Shown here in pieces: positions 11,289 to 22,751 of a DNA stretch of 64,000 bases; the stretch's first letter is position 1, and each line of letters opens with the position of its first letter. The DNA comes from Agriotes lineatus. Lineage: Eukaryota; Arthropoda; Insecta; Coleoptera; Elateridae. The DNA is taken from NCBI GenBank assembly GCA_940337035.1, contig OW679203.1:73175061-73239060 (forward strand). The letters are read 5' to 3'. The position numbers and the translations under genes are program-made. The notes under the pieces were generated by a model. It had not been told where the DNA came from and did not search any database. It was given only the letters and a program-made list of their open reading frames with translations.

Positions 11289-12193
11289 CTTTTCTTTTTA
11301 GGTTTTAATATTAGTTTTCTTCTTTTTTTGCTGGTGTTCACAACCACTTTTGCCCTTATCATTCGATGGTCACTGCCGATTGAAAACCTGCTGATGACAG
11401 ACACATCGTGTATTATTTTCTTTTTATCCGTAATAGTGAAGTCGATTTCATTCTTTGTGTGGCCATCTGGACTGGCCCATGTCCATTTACGTTGCGGTTT
11501 TTTATTAAAGAATGAATTCATTGCATAAAGGTTATTCTGTTGTAGATACTGCAAAAGTCTTGTGCCTCTCTCATTTCTTTCTCCATATCCATAGTCTCTC
11601 ACAGAGCTTTCTGATGGGTCTTGTTTCTTTCCCAGCTTGGAATTGAAGTCGCCTGTTAATATTGTGTAGTGGGCAGGATGTTCTTGCAGCGCCTTGTCGA
11701 TATCGTCATAGAAGATATCAAGTTCTTCTTCATCAGAGTTTGATGTAGGGGCATAAGCCTGTATCACTTTGATGTTGTATCTAGAGTTCAGTTTCAGGAT
11801 CAGGTATACAACTCTTGGACTTATAGCCTTGATCTCCGCTATATCTGGTATACGTTTTCTATGAATAATAAATCCTACTCCTCCTATTGATCCGTCATCA
11901 TATTCTTTGAATTGGAATAGGTGGCTCGACTTTAATGTGAATTGACTTTCACCTCTTCGACGTATCTCGCTCACACCTACGATGTCCAATTTTATGTTTT
12001 GTAGCTCTTCTTCAATTTCTATTAGCTTTTGATCTGACAGTAAAGTTCTAGCATTATAAGAAGCTATGTATAACTTATGTTGTGATTTAGCTAGCAAATT
12101 TTTGCGTCCTCCAGATCCGTTGAGGCAGCCCTTCGCAGAGGGGTGGGATATGCCCACCTGGAGACCAGGTCCTTCGTTTATAAAATTTGCCAT
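11255..12193 (-). CDS. RTE LINE endonuclease domain (EEP family)
   Basis: 312 residues from an ATG at 12193. This is the exonuclease-endonuclease-phosphatase domain that nicks target DNA to prime reverse transcription. Motifs in order: SYNART (Asn47), VSEIRRRGE (Glu76), IQAYAPTS (Tyr147), TGDFNSKLG (Asp182, Asn184), NEIDFTI (Asp251) and IGSDHRMI (Asp275, His276). All expected catalytic positions are present. A basic lysine-rich tail follows, where the linker to the reverse transcriptase should begin. The frame ends at 11255, overlapping the start of the reverse transcriptase frame by 34 bp in a different phase. I infer that a one-base indel in the A-rich tract near 11290-11300 split a formerly single ORF. 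Proteins of this kind are often mislabelled craniofacial development protein 2 in arthropod gene sets. Confidence 0.9.
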   Translation of the reverse strand: MANFINEGPGLQVGISHPSAKGCLNGSGGRKNLLAKSQHKLYIASYNARTLLSDQKLIEIEEELQNIKLDIVGVSEIRRRGESQFTLKSSHLFQFKEYDDGSIGGVGFIIHRKRIPDIAEIKAISPRVVYLILKLNSRYNIKVIQAYAPTSNSDEEELDIFYDDIDKALQEHPAHYTILTGDFNSKLGKKQDPSESSVRDYGYGERNERGTRLLQYLQQNNLYAMNSFFNKKPQRKWTWASPDGHTKNEIDFTITDKKKIIHDVSVISRFSIGSDHRMIRAKVVVNTSKKRRKLILKPKKKRCYIIKKERKI

Positions 12194-12375
12194 TTTGCTT
12201 GTAAGGGGTGTTTGGCCTTATTCTTCCACGCTGGCCGTGCGGGTTGGAAGAAGGTGAGGGGATAGGAAAGGGAACAAGAGGGAGTTTGGATAGGATTTGA
12301 CAGGTTGGGGACATGTTTTCCTTCAAGTTGGAAGAGAAAGGAGAAACAAGGGCTCGCTTCGGGCAGGGTCGCCAT
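12178..12375 (-). CDS. Possible short upstream ORF of the RTE element
   Basis: 65 codons starting MATLPEASPCF in the 5' leader of the RTE element. It ends in an overlap with the endonuclease ATG (atggcaaatttt). The second RTE copy has the same arrangement at 32002: ATGGCGACCCTG, then a Pro/Ser-rich stretch, then ATGGCGAATTTT. The shared upstream ATG may be a real leader peptide or only shared descent. No known domain. Confidence 0.35.
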   Translation of the reverse strand: MATLPEASPCFSFLFQLEGKHVPNLSNPIQTPSCSLSYPLTFFQPARPAWKNKAKHPLQAKWQIL

Positions 12376-12464
12376 TCCCTGTGATAGGATTATCTACACC
12401 GGGACCATGTAGAGTTCCTACCCGCTACCCAGGTCCTTTAATGACATTAGTTTAATCTTGTTGA

Positions 12465-12699
12465 TACACTCACCGGCACGAAAAACGGAGCACTTGCATT
12501 TTTTGATTAGATTTAAAATTGTATCCCTTTGTGATGTTTTATTATTACATTTATTATTACACATTTATTATACATGTTATAATGTTAAATGTATAATAAA
12601 TGTATAATAATAAATGTAATAATAAACTATCACAAAGGGATACAATTGTAAATCAAATCAAACAATGCAAGTGCTCCGTTTTTCGTGCCGGTGAGTGTA
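12465..12699. mobile_element. Palindromic MITE, Tc1/mariner-type
   Basis: 235 bp including flanking TA dinucleotides at 12465-12466 and 12698-12699. The arms of about 110 bp are near-perfect inverted repeats starting cactcaccggcacgaaaaac. The centre is an AT-rich run of ataataaatg units. It has no coding capacity. TA flanks and terminal inverted repeats fit Tc1/mariner mobilisation in trans. It lies 22 bp from the duplicated target of the RTE element. Confidence 0.9.
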
Positions 12700-14870
12700 T
12701 GAATAATTTACTCTCAGGGTTTTATTACGTTATATTCTATCTTACCCTTCTTGGTGCACAGCTAGTATGCATTTGTAAGCAAATCAATGATTCGACTGCC
12801 AATCTCGCTGGAGAAATGTAATTAGGACTACACAAATAAAACACACAAAATATAAGAGAGTTAACATTTATTGGTTATAAATCTGTATTTTTGAATATTT
12901 ATAGGTTTAATAAAATTATCGTCAGGAAATCTTGTTTTAAATTCAATTTTAAATAATTGATAGTGTATGTTTACATGCAGTTTAATTTAATGTTAATTTT
13001 TAACACTCTTGAGTGTGCTTGTCTTTAATTTATTTATAATTTACATTCTTCAATTTCAAAAATCTTTAGTTAGTAGTTTTGTTCATTTAAATTTCTACAG
13101 TTTCACTCATATCTATATTATGTTTATTTTCACTTACATTCTGTCTTTGAGCTCAATTTATCTTCATTGACATAAGGACCTGCATCTATAGCATGGACTT
13201 CTTTGCACCGTCGTCAGCAACGCCCGCCACTTATGCCACAAGCATACCATCAACATCTTCATATTTATTAGTCTAAACTTCTTATGATGACCACATTTAT
13301 TTTATAAAAAACACCTTTTCTGGGCTCATACCATTATTAATTTTTAATATAATCGATTTTTTATATTTTAAGCTTGATTTAAAATCTGGCGTCTCTATAA
13401 TTCAACATTTTTACACACACAATTGTTATTGTTATTTTATTATATTTTTCAAACCCTTGGAAATTAAATATCAAAAAATTACAGATTCCTACTTTTTAAC
13501 CACTGTGATGTTTAGCTTAACATGTCATATTTTAGATTAACTCGTTTTCAAACTGTGATTGGGTACAATTATTATGTAACAATGTGTAGCAATAACCCCT
13601 TTATACAACAAACATGTAAGAAACGAACTTATGTTTTATCTTTTCTAATAATATTTACTTTTGCAGAGAAAAACTGGCTAATATAACACCTTACTTCAAA
13701 ATTTCTGTCAACAACCAAATTTGCGTTACATTTGTACTGGTATCGTTTACAAATTCAAATGTAATTGAACTAATAACTATGATTCTTTCTGACTGATCTT
13801 TGTTTCAGTAATGGACAGTCAAATTTAAAACAAATATAAAACTCATACGGGCTACTAATAAGTCTCTTCAAAACTTTGCAACCTTCGCTATCAGATAAAC
13901 AAAACGCATTTATCAAGACTAGAAAGTTCGAAATAATGATTCGAAAACTATTGTTACGGTGAAAAGTAGAATTGCGACACAGAAAGAAGGATAACGTTGT
14001 TTCAGAGAGCGCAATTCTGGATGAGACCGGTATTGCTATAATAATTCTTAGTCGCCACGTGTTGAAATTCGGGAAAAATTGTTAGGTGCCACTTGCTGCC
14101 TAAGCCTGGAGATCTTTTGGAAAGCCATTTAACAGGGAAAGGCATTTTGACTAACTTTACCCTGCCATTAGAAAAACTGCATTCTGCTTCAGAAACAAAT
14201 TATAACGCATTAAAGTAAATAACGGGTATATTGAAAGAACGCAATTACATTACTGCTTAAGTTACAGGGTACCTGCAGAACTACCTACACCGTGACATTA
14301 CTTAACGTTGCACAAATAAATGTTTAAGAATTACTTCTGGTGGTGCATTCAGGGTAGGCCTTAAAGGTAAAAAAGGCGCCTTAAGTAATCACAACGAGGA
14401 CACCTATCGAGTTTAAACCCACTATTTCCAACATTTGGACGGTGGCACATCATACAATTTATAATAAACACAGCATATAACGATTAACTTAATATGTAGT
14501 ACCTGGAGACTAAGATGCAGAAAACTATTTGCTACCGGAAATGTGAGCGAAGAGGAATGTTATACCAAACACAGCGTATACGGACAGCTCGACGAGTCGC
14601 TCTGCGGGATGTCGGCGAAGAATAATCCAACGCAGAAAGGCAACACCCAATTGCCCAACAGATTGGCAAGTTCGACGGAAGTCGAAATGCCCAAGAATCG
14701 GCAATTACTGATCAAGGACTGATGCAAAATTCTCTCAACTTACTCGCCGTACTGTTGCATATCTCGAACCGACTGAAAAATTATCTACGCAAAGAGTGAT
14801 GTGTAGACAAAACGCCTTAAAAGACTTGGTGTGCTTGAAAAGTTTGTTATCTAAAATTGTTGGCAACAAT
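12700..14870. other. Non-coding, nothing recognised
   Basis: AT-rich to about 13900, more mixed from 13900 to 14800. No frame has family motifs. The more GC-rich block at 14500-14780 may be part of an unidentified repeat, but no partner was seen in this window. Confidence 0.4.
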
Positions 14871-14879
14871 AATTAGAAT

Positions 14880-15250
14880 TAATAAATTATTGAATACTTT
14901 TGAACCGAAATTTAAACTTTCAGGAGTTACTGATATTGAAATCTTCTAAACAATTGCCAGTGTTAAAACTAAATCGGTTGGCTCTGATGGTATCATTATT
15001 AGAATGTTGTAGAAGTGATGTCCATTTATAATTTCTTGATGTAGTTGAACTACAGCTTTATCGACTATTGCAGATATCTTTTAACATCGTGTATAATAAT
15101 AAACTCACAGTTGCAGTAATGCTAAACTATTCTAGAGCATTTGCTTCCACTTCACTGCTTCCGATAAGTCATCGATCTCTTTCGTTAAAAATTATCTTTG
15201 CTGTTCCAAAGGATGACTGTGCATGGTCAGCTGTCGTATCCGTAACCTGT
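14880..15250 (+). pseudogene. Jockey-type LINE reverse transcriptase relic
   Basis: Heavily decayed. Readable pieces are LSGVTDIEIF followed after a stop by IASVKTKSVGSDGI (about 14920-14995), which matches the Jockey-type pattern AIxxxKSxAxGxDGI. MLNYSRAFAS at about 15117-15150 matches the LDYSRAFD block around the first catalytic Asp, lost here. Multiple stops and frameshifts. Element ends not found. Confidence 0.6.
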
Positions 15251-15759
15251 TAAATCGGGATTGTCTCTAGATGTTCTACACAGTATATTGCCACAATCCG
15301 CAAGTAGTTCTGTTTAATCTATCAGTTGTTTTAAAAATAATTAAATGAAAATAATAACAGAATTGCTTCTGGTTTAATTGTTAGAAATCTTAATATTAGA
15401 TAAAATATGACAGTCGTTTAATAAAATGATGAATGATTTATCAAGATATAAGTTAAATGGGTTTTTGGTGAACATGATTGACTTAAATTTGAAGCAGGTA
15501 GTGTTTGAAAAACTTGTAACTGAACAAGAATGTGGATAGATTGGTTTTAGATCAATACAAGACGATGTCACATTTAATATGCTAACGTATGGTAATTAAG
15601 TTGAAATTTACTGCGAAGTAACTTTAAAAGTACTTTATAATATTGATAGAAGTTAAAAATTAATATTAAATTACAAGTTTAATCGAAGGTAAGGATGGTC
15701 ACATAGAGATTGTCGATGATTACAACGAAATTTGCACATGACTGACCAGATGGAAATAT

Positions 15760-15905
15760 TTACTTTGAATAAAATTGATCACATTATTATAGGTGAGAAG
15801 CTCTACGGTAACATAACTAATATAACAATCATGAGAAGAGCAGCATCGGATTCCTACCACTGCCTAATATGATTAAAATTCAAAGAAAAAATAAAGCACG
15901 ATCAT
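15760..15905 (+). pseudogene. LINE endonuclease relic
   Basis: One frame reads NKIDHIIIGEKLYGNITNI then MRRAASDSYHCLI, a stop, and LKFKEKIK. This matches the end of LINE endonucleases, where NxIDHxLI carries an active-site Asp and DSDHYLVxxK is the terminal motif. It belongs to a different LINE family from the RTE copies in this window. Only about 145 bp is readable. Confidence 0.5.
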
Positions 15906-15920
15906 CCCCGGAAGAAATAT

Positions 15921-17300
15921 TGAAATGGTATTAAGCCCACAACTTGGCTCTGTTTGCAGTGCAAAATATTTAACCAAGTCAATAAAGAACAGAGTAAGGA
16001 TATTTTATATCATTGCAAATTTAAACAATAATCAAAGTATTAAATGCATTGGTAATGAAATGCGAGAAGGAGTAATTAGTCGTATAAAGGCACGCAAAAG
16101 CAAAGTATATTTCAGAGGGTTTGAATTTTGCTTTTGAATAAAGTAATATAATTAAAATAATAGGTTTGTGCGTATGTAAAGCCAGACCAAACGAATGTAA
16201 TTGACACAAAAGGTTGTTATGTGCACATAAAATGAACGTAGTTATCAATAAAAGCAAAGGATAGTGAAAATTGTGAGCAATCTGACGGGTAGATGAACAT
16301 AAGGATCATATAGAAAATTGCAAAGAGCAATCCTGAATGTAGGCAACAGAAGAGAAGCAAGCGACGTGAAAATGGTGGACTCAAATATCAGTGCGTTAAT
16401 AATTAAAAACAGAGTGCAAAAGAGTAGAGCAGTGAAATTAAAAACGTTTGGGTGTGCAACGTTAAAGAACAATACTAGTTATAGGGTTAGGTGGAAGAAC
16501 AGCTCACTACTTCTGCTTTGAGCTGAATCTCGCCCTCCATATATTTTTTCTTTATTATTAATGAGCAACTGGACTCTACGATCTTCGACTACGACCAAAA
16601 TTAGCAGCGACTAAGAACGTCAGCGAGGTCTGTAAGAACGTCGCTTTCAGCATCTGCGCCTAGGGGAGCGACTCCAGCAGAGCCAGAGGCAGAAAACCGG
16701 GAGCGTCATCTGCGAGCAGCATCGAAGCGAACTTCACGAGATAGAATCCATCTGTAATTTTAGGAGTTGCCGTTCGGAAAGCTATGTAAATTTGAGATTA
16801 AACCTTACTGAAGAGGCATAGCGTTTTTCCAAGGGTCCTGCTAAACCGTAATTTTCAAAAATCGGACGACGTCATAAAATTTTGCGAAATTGGCGGTTTT
16901 TCAAGTATTAGCAGAACAAGTGGAAGTTGGCGTGAGTTTTACGTCATCCTGAGAATAACGAAGGCGAGGTTCTACGTCATCCTAATAACGAAGGCGATGT
17001 TTCAATTGTTGCCAAGCGGAAATATTCGAATTATTTACCTGACGCTTTCTCACATTATTTCAGGATTTTAAACGTTCAAATACACGCTGTAAGCACAAAC
17101 CATTTTGTGTTTATCTATCAATTTACGAGGTTGTGAATTATCTACTAAGAACGAGCAAATGAACTACGTTGAGACAAATAACCTAAAATTTAAGAATATA
17201 GTGAAATTCTGAACCTAACCCTGAGATAAGCAGTTTTTGTGTTTGCCGAGAGCTATCTAAATAAATATTGCAGTTGGGGGAATTTATATTGAGAGCGATT
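15921..17300 (+). repeat. Repeat Y (LTR-like), copy 1
   Basis: Starts tgaaatggtattaagcccac and follows the same order of blocks as 28506-30380 and the inverted copy at 40813-42668: gcattggtaatgaaatgcga (about 16045), aataggtttgtgcgta (about 16160), the gaggcata/aggcg block (16800-17000) and the aaccctgagata tail (about 17215). A local duplication of about 35 bp lies at 16936-17000, each unit holding tacgtcatcct and aacgaaggcga. The right end is unclear. Short frames 15925-16521 are not genes. Confidence 0.65.
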
Positions 17301-18939
17301 TTAAATGGAGAATTCATCTTAATCTAATTAATACAGCATAAAAGCTACAGGGCAGCTTTATGTTAGCAGGTTTATATATTGAACAGAGACCATTCAGGCC
17401 TGTTCCAAGTCGATAACCGAGTTGAATAAATGTGGAGCAAGATCAAAAATGATATAATAAATCAAGAAGTCATAGAGGCGGTAAAAATAAAGAGAAAAAA
17501 TGCATGATGTGATGACAATGTGAAAGCATTAACTAACAGAATCAAAGAAGGTTAAGAACTACTGTAAAGACCAACAAGAAGGAGGAAATGCTACCACTAA
17601 AAGAGAAGGGGAATAGCAAATGTAGTATGGAAAAGGAGAAAGAGAGACATTTTATACGGATAGCTAAGACAACTAAATGAAGTGTTTGAAAAAAGGGAAC
17701 TAAGTAGCTATAATCGAATAAGTAGAAACGCAGAATTGTAATTTTGTGACGCTAGCATATAAATAATATACTTGGACTGTGTACGTCGCTAATACGTCAC
17801 TATCAGTGATAGAATTGCCCTTACACCCAGGTTGAAGATTAATCAAACCTACCGAGCGACGCCGCCCATTCTCAGAAAAATATCCAGCGCATTTCCACTC
17901 AGATTCCCTCCCAGGATATTACACAGATAGCGAAACCTGGAAAATATATTAACCAAGATGTTTGACCTGCTGAAGGCACTTCAATCCAGCAACCCGTTCA
18001 ACAGCTCTAACTGAAGGAATCTCCAGCTCCTAGGTCGTTTACGGGCTTAACCGAAGCGGTCGAGAACCGTAAGATACACTTGAGTTTATGTATCCAAGTT
18101 TTCCTAGCACTCAGAATCTTCCTGAACCTACTTACGTGGTCGCCGATGATCCTGTATCAAATAGCAACCATAACAAATATTTTATCTGGTCGCCGATGTT
18201 CACCGGTGTCAACAAATATTTTCTTAAAACCTTTCAAGTAGTATCTCTAGTCACCGAGATCCGATATCAGGATACGACGCTCAAATATGCCCTTGAAACC
18301 AACTTTGTATCCACTTTGTGTTCAGAACTCCGACACTGTATCATTAGAAGCGATAGAGAATTCGCCTCAGTATCGGTTACAACGAATTTGCAAATTGCAA
18401 CGACCTACGCGTCCCGCAGGTCATTTCTCGGTCAAGTTAAAGGCACGACGCCGACGTACGTATTACATGGGCACTGTCTTGTTCCTCGGCGAGGTCCTAT
18501 CGTATCGTCAGACACGTTAGATCTCTAGGCGAGTGCAAATCCGTTGCCCGAAGTCGGTCAAAATCTTCGTGCAATCCGCCGGGCCTTAAGCGAGGTAAGA
18601 ATTTGGCTTGTTGCATCATTCTGTGTGCTATCAAATACAGACCCGGCGGTCGTTGAGCTGCGGTACTACCTGATTCGCTCCCCCAAGGAAAACTATAACC
18701 CGGAAATTTTTAGAAATTTTGTAATATTAGTTTGAGACTGAACGTAAACAAACAGCTATTTTGTGCTAATGTTTAATTCCGGAATCGCCCTTTACGAACT
18801 TAGGTGAATTTCCACCGACATCCCTTCGGTATACCGATCTATACCAATTCAAGTATGATGGGTTGCAGGTTTCCCAGGGCCAGCTGCACTTCCACCGTCC
18901 AGAATGAATTCTTATTTATAATTATTTACATTGGTCAAC
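17301..18939. other. Unassigned; purine-rich patch and an unrecognised ORF
   Basis: 17430-17720 is A/G-rich with no readable gene. 17800-18900 is less AT-rich than its surroundings and holds a 146-codon plus-strand frame at 18088-18528 with no known motif. Its DNA shows an internal partial duplication (tggtcgccgatg at about 18138 and 18188, each followed by an acaaatatttt run). I do not recognise this protein and would not call it a gene without expression data. Confidence 0.35.
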
Positions 18940-19080
18940 GTTACTAAATTAATTTAGTTTGAAACCCAACTAGTAATTTACAGAACAATAGAAACTAATG
19001 TGTTCTTTGACTATAACCCTGAGTTGAGTATCAGAATTTGAACTACCTGTGACACAAATTAAATAAATGACCAATGCAAT
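18940..19080 (+). repeat. Repeat Y-like 3' tail fragment
   Basis: Contains taaccctgagttgag then an aaataaat run in the same order as the Y tail. Fragmentary and divergent. Confidence 0.4.
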
Positions 19081-20730
19081 TGTGTAAACATTTCCAGGCA
19101 AAAGTGTTGTTACTATTTGGCGACATTACAATTTTGTACCAGATTCACAATGTGCAATGGCAAGCAGAGGGAAGTGTTAACAGAGGGTAGAATATACCTG
19201 AAAAATCGTAACTGGGGCAAATGATGTGATTCTGGCCTTATAGCAATATTACGCAGCGAAACTGAGGCTATACATAAGAGAAAGACATTATATACGGTAC
19301 AACCGAAAGTAGAAGAACCAAGTTTTTTGTAAGTATAGTACAGCATAAGGCATATGAACAACAAAAAGCCTTGGGCATATTAGGAAGACATTTGGAATGC
19401 AGTACAGCACAGCAATCATATGCTCGATTAATAAAAATAGATACGGACAGAACTGCCAGAATTACACGAAATATTCTTGCTCTGTGTGACTTATAAATTC
19501 TTAGTGAATATTTAAATCTCTTTAAAACAACATAAGGAATTAATCTGAATTTTTCTTGGAATTCTTGTTGCATTTTTTCAATTCCAGACAGATGTGGCTC
19601 GATTCTGTACAAACCTATCTTTAGGTATCTTTATCGACGACTTTTAGTCCACAAAATTATGTCTAAAGCATTTTTCCTTTTAAAAATGAATAGACTAAAT
19701 GATTACATATTAACCAAACATCACAAATCAATTATCCACGCAATACATTAAATATAATTAACTACCCTCGAAAATATTTGTAAAATTTCTTTAAATTGCA
19801 AAAAATTTAAATATTAAACTAAAATAACTAAGTAATCATGAAGCATTAATATATTGTACATAGATATAACATATAATGTATAATATATTGTAATCGTATA
19901 ATGCGTACAGCAATTCTGGTTACATTGCAAACTTACGAATATAATGGAAGGTTCAAATAGCCCCAGAATTGGTATTGTATTTATTGCAATAGTAAGAGAC
20001 ACTAGTAAATATTGATAATTACGTAACACATGATTAGCAATAACCGTAATTAATTAACTGAGGTTAGTGATTGCGTAAAACGATATCGTTAGGGTTGCGG
20101 TCAGCTTGCATTGAATTTTGTGATCAGTATGGCAAACGTAACTAATTCTGTGATGACTGACAAATTAATTGAGTAACGTCAGGACACGACAATGAAGTCG
20201 CTTTAATGCAAAGGTGTTTCACAGATTTACAGAGAGTTAATGCAGCGTTTGAATTCATATTGAAGTGCCAGCAAGGGATGACGCAGCTAAAGAGGTTCCA
20301 AAGCAGTGCAAGAAGGCACAGATCATGCAAAGATAATGTAAGAAACAATCTGAGAATTACTGAAGATTACAAGAATGTGCGTGTGGCTTGTTAATCAGTG
20401 TTTATTAACTAAAAGTGAACTAAAGTGAAAACTGCGACCAATTGTGAGGTTATAGTTTCCTGAATGGCATGTATAAAAACAATTTAAATTAAGATCAAAG
20501 TATGTACACTTACGGATGAACGATTGTAAATAATGTTGCTATGGTGACTCATAGGCTCGCTTGTTATTGTCTTAAGGGGATTGTTGGCCGGGAGTCAAGC
20601 CGAAAGCTCGGTGTTGGTTGGCTTTCCGATTTTGATATTAATTTTTTCATAAAAGTAAATATTTTATGCCCAGTTGTGCGTTTTATACTATGCCTGTGTG
20701 TTTTCCAGCTGTGGTAAAATTGGCACTGTT
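19081..20730. other. Non-coding, nothing firm
   Basis: Very AT-rich at 19620-20100. A 114-codon minus-strand frame at 19268-19612 is rich in hydrophobic residues but matches no family I know. On the plus strand 19340-19470 reads as a short decayed frame (QQKALGILGRHLECSTAQQS) of unknown origin. Confidence 0.35.
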
Positions 20731-21310
20731 CCAGACTGCAGTGCCAGAATAAATTAGGCCTGGAGGAAAGCCTGTGCGAGTTTGCCTTCGGAGCCGAGGT
20801 TCTGCCAGATTTGGAGCTGAAGGAAGCGCAAAGCAAGGTGCAATCTCTAGTTGGGCTCTACTCGGGGTACAGAAGAAGAACGCAGCAGCAGAAAGCTTGC
20901 AAAGAAGCAGATACGAGCTTGGCGTCCTTTGTAGAAGCCGGAAACGAGACCGGCGTTCTTTGGAGAAAAAACAAATTCGAGTTGGCGTCTTTTTGCATTT
21001 GTAAAACAAATTCCAGGTTAGCCAAAATCTACCTGAGGTAAACTGATTGATTGTTGGTTAATTTATTGTCAAATTAAGCTGAATTTTCTGTGTGTTTCGA
21101 ACAACTTTGTTTGGGGTTAAATATTTTGTGTTTATCTGTCAGTCATCAGAATCAAGCATTTGCCAACGGTAAAACTTCAGCGGTGTAGAAATCCAACCCT
21201 GAAGATGGAGTTGCAATAGCTAGCCGGCGCAAAAGTTTTTAATAATTTGCAATTAGATAAAATATAGAAAAAGCAAAATACCTTTATTAAAGAAAAGCTT
21301 AATTACATGA
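20731..21310 (+). repeat. Repeat Y-like fragment with 3' tail
   Basis: The more GC-rich 20760-21000 is followed by ttttgtgtttatctgtcagt (about 21129), tgtagaaatccaaccctgaa (about 21185) and agctagccggcgcaaaagtt (about 21220). This is the same order as in the other Y copies. The overlapping frames on both strands (20564-21041) are shadows of this repeat. Confidence 0.5.
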
Positions 21311-21531
21311 TGGTACTTTTAATTACCCAGAGAGATAGGCAATTTTATCACAAAATTCAAACTGCACTGCAACAAATGTGTTGGTGCTCAATTTTATTTA
21401 TTTAAAATAAACATTATATTATAAATAATAAACAATAATAAGAAGTAGCGTGCGTCACAATCTATACTCGTAGTACATTTTAGACGGAGTCCCATTTCTT
21501 CCGAAAATTTTAGACAAGTAAAATACTTATC

Positions 21532-22687
21532 GAAGGGCGCGGATTTTAGGCAGTTAAAAAGTTAAAATAGGCTCCTTTCAGGCTACAAAAACGTCAGGTT
21601 TAGGCACTAAAAACCTAAAATAAGCAATTTAGACAATTTAGGTAAATTAGGCAAAGAATAATGTTTTGATTTTCTGAACTTAAAACGACTTTCGGGTGTT
21701 TTCTAGGATCTATATAAATATTTGGGAAAACACAAACTTTAGTTAGTAATTTTAGAGAATACACGGGTTGAAACACCTACGTTAGTGTAGCATTTGGGAA
21801 TATAATTCTTTCTTAATGCTAATTCATCGGGCATTTTTTTCTTAGTGTGTTTTTCCAGGAAGTCTCTTAAATGATCGTTTTTTAACTTATTCAAAGGTAT
21901 GTTGGCAGCAAGAAAAGCAAAGCACATCTCCGAGGCAATGTTCAACCTAAGACAAAAAATGCGGGCTACGAGATTCGGGATTGGGCAGATTTGAGGTTAA
22001 GTTTTAGATTGGCGGCATAGATAAATAAAGCGTCCTTGTGTAATTCGGGGTTTCCCGGATTTTATAAACTATGGTCACACGGTTATGAATTCGTTTCAAA
22101 TGTTCTATCCGTTTTTATTAGACAAAAATAGGTGTATTGCGGCGTCTTCTAGCGGTTAAGGCAAAATGTGTTCTACGGCCCCGGTTTTACCAATAGAGTG
22201 CGCACGGCATGATTGGTGGATTGGTAATGTCGGGATTGTTGACAAATAACGGCATCGATTGGGTGCGTTCAGAAACTTCGCTCGGGCGTTGTGGTTATGT
22301 AGAAACTCTTCTAAAGATTCACTCAAAACCGTTCATAAACGCATTCTAGGAAAAAAATACTTAAAAGCTCACGTTGATGGACTTTGTTTCAAAAATTCTT
22401 CATGCTTGGACAGGACTTTGAAATAAAAAGAAGTCACATCGCTCAAACAAAACGCACTCTCATGAAAGTGGCCAAGGTTTCTGAACCACTAAAATCCTAA
22501 AAACAACCAAAGCCTATTTTAGGTAGTATAAAAAGTTGCTTAGGCGTTTATTTCACATTTTAGGCATTTAGGCTTTAATACATATGCATTAAAAAACTTG
22601 TTTTTGTATGAAATAAATTTCTGTCGCAGTCCCATACATGGGCCTAAAAAAAATGACAATTAGGCAATTGCCCTAGAATCTGCGCTC
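21532..22687. mobile_element. hAT-like non-autonomous element with reiterated TTTAGGC motifs
   Basis: 1156 bp. Subterminal sequences ggcgcggattttaggc (left) and gcgcagattctagggc (right, reverse complement) are inverted. The flanks tacttatc (21524-21531) and tacttatt (22688-22695) agree at 7 of 8 positions, suggesting an 8-bp hAT-type duplication. Both ends are built from reiterated taggc/gcctaaa motifs (21540-21655 and 22490-22675). No transposase is readable. Its right end is 64 bp beyond the UGT stop codon, so the UGT 3' UTR and poly(A) signal may lie within it (an AATAAA on the minus strand is at 22547-22552). Confidence 0.6.
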
Positions 22688-22751
22688 TACTTATTAGCAC
22701 ACGCAGACTGTATTATCTCGTAGTTCTCACCTGTTGTTCAGTTCCGTACCT

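Larger units (their letters stand above)
9271..12431 (-). mobile_element. RTE-type LINE, nearly full length, with target-site duplication
   Basis: A 3.16-kb non-LTR retrotransposon on the minus strand. The 5' end (minus) begins tgggtagcggg at 12431. The 3' end is a (GATACT)n tail at 9271-9296. Both sides carry the 11-bp direct repeat ggtcctttaat (9260-9270 and 12432-12442), the target-site duplication. An apurinic-type endonuclease and a reverse transcriptase are encoded in the order typical of the RTE clade. A single frameshift near 11290 separates them, and otherwise both are open. The intact duplication and open frames suggest recent insertion. The clade name rests on protein pattern and the short-repeat 3' tail, not on a search. 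Confidence 0.9.

Noticed and set aside
18088..18528. 146-codon open frame
   Set aside because: No domain, signal or splice support, and the DNA has internal partial duplication. Left as unrecognised.
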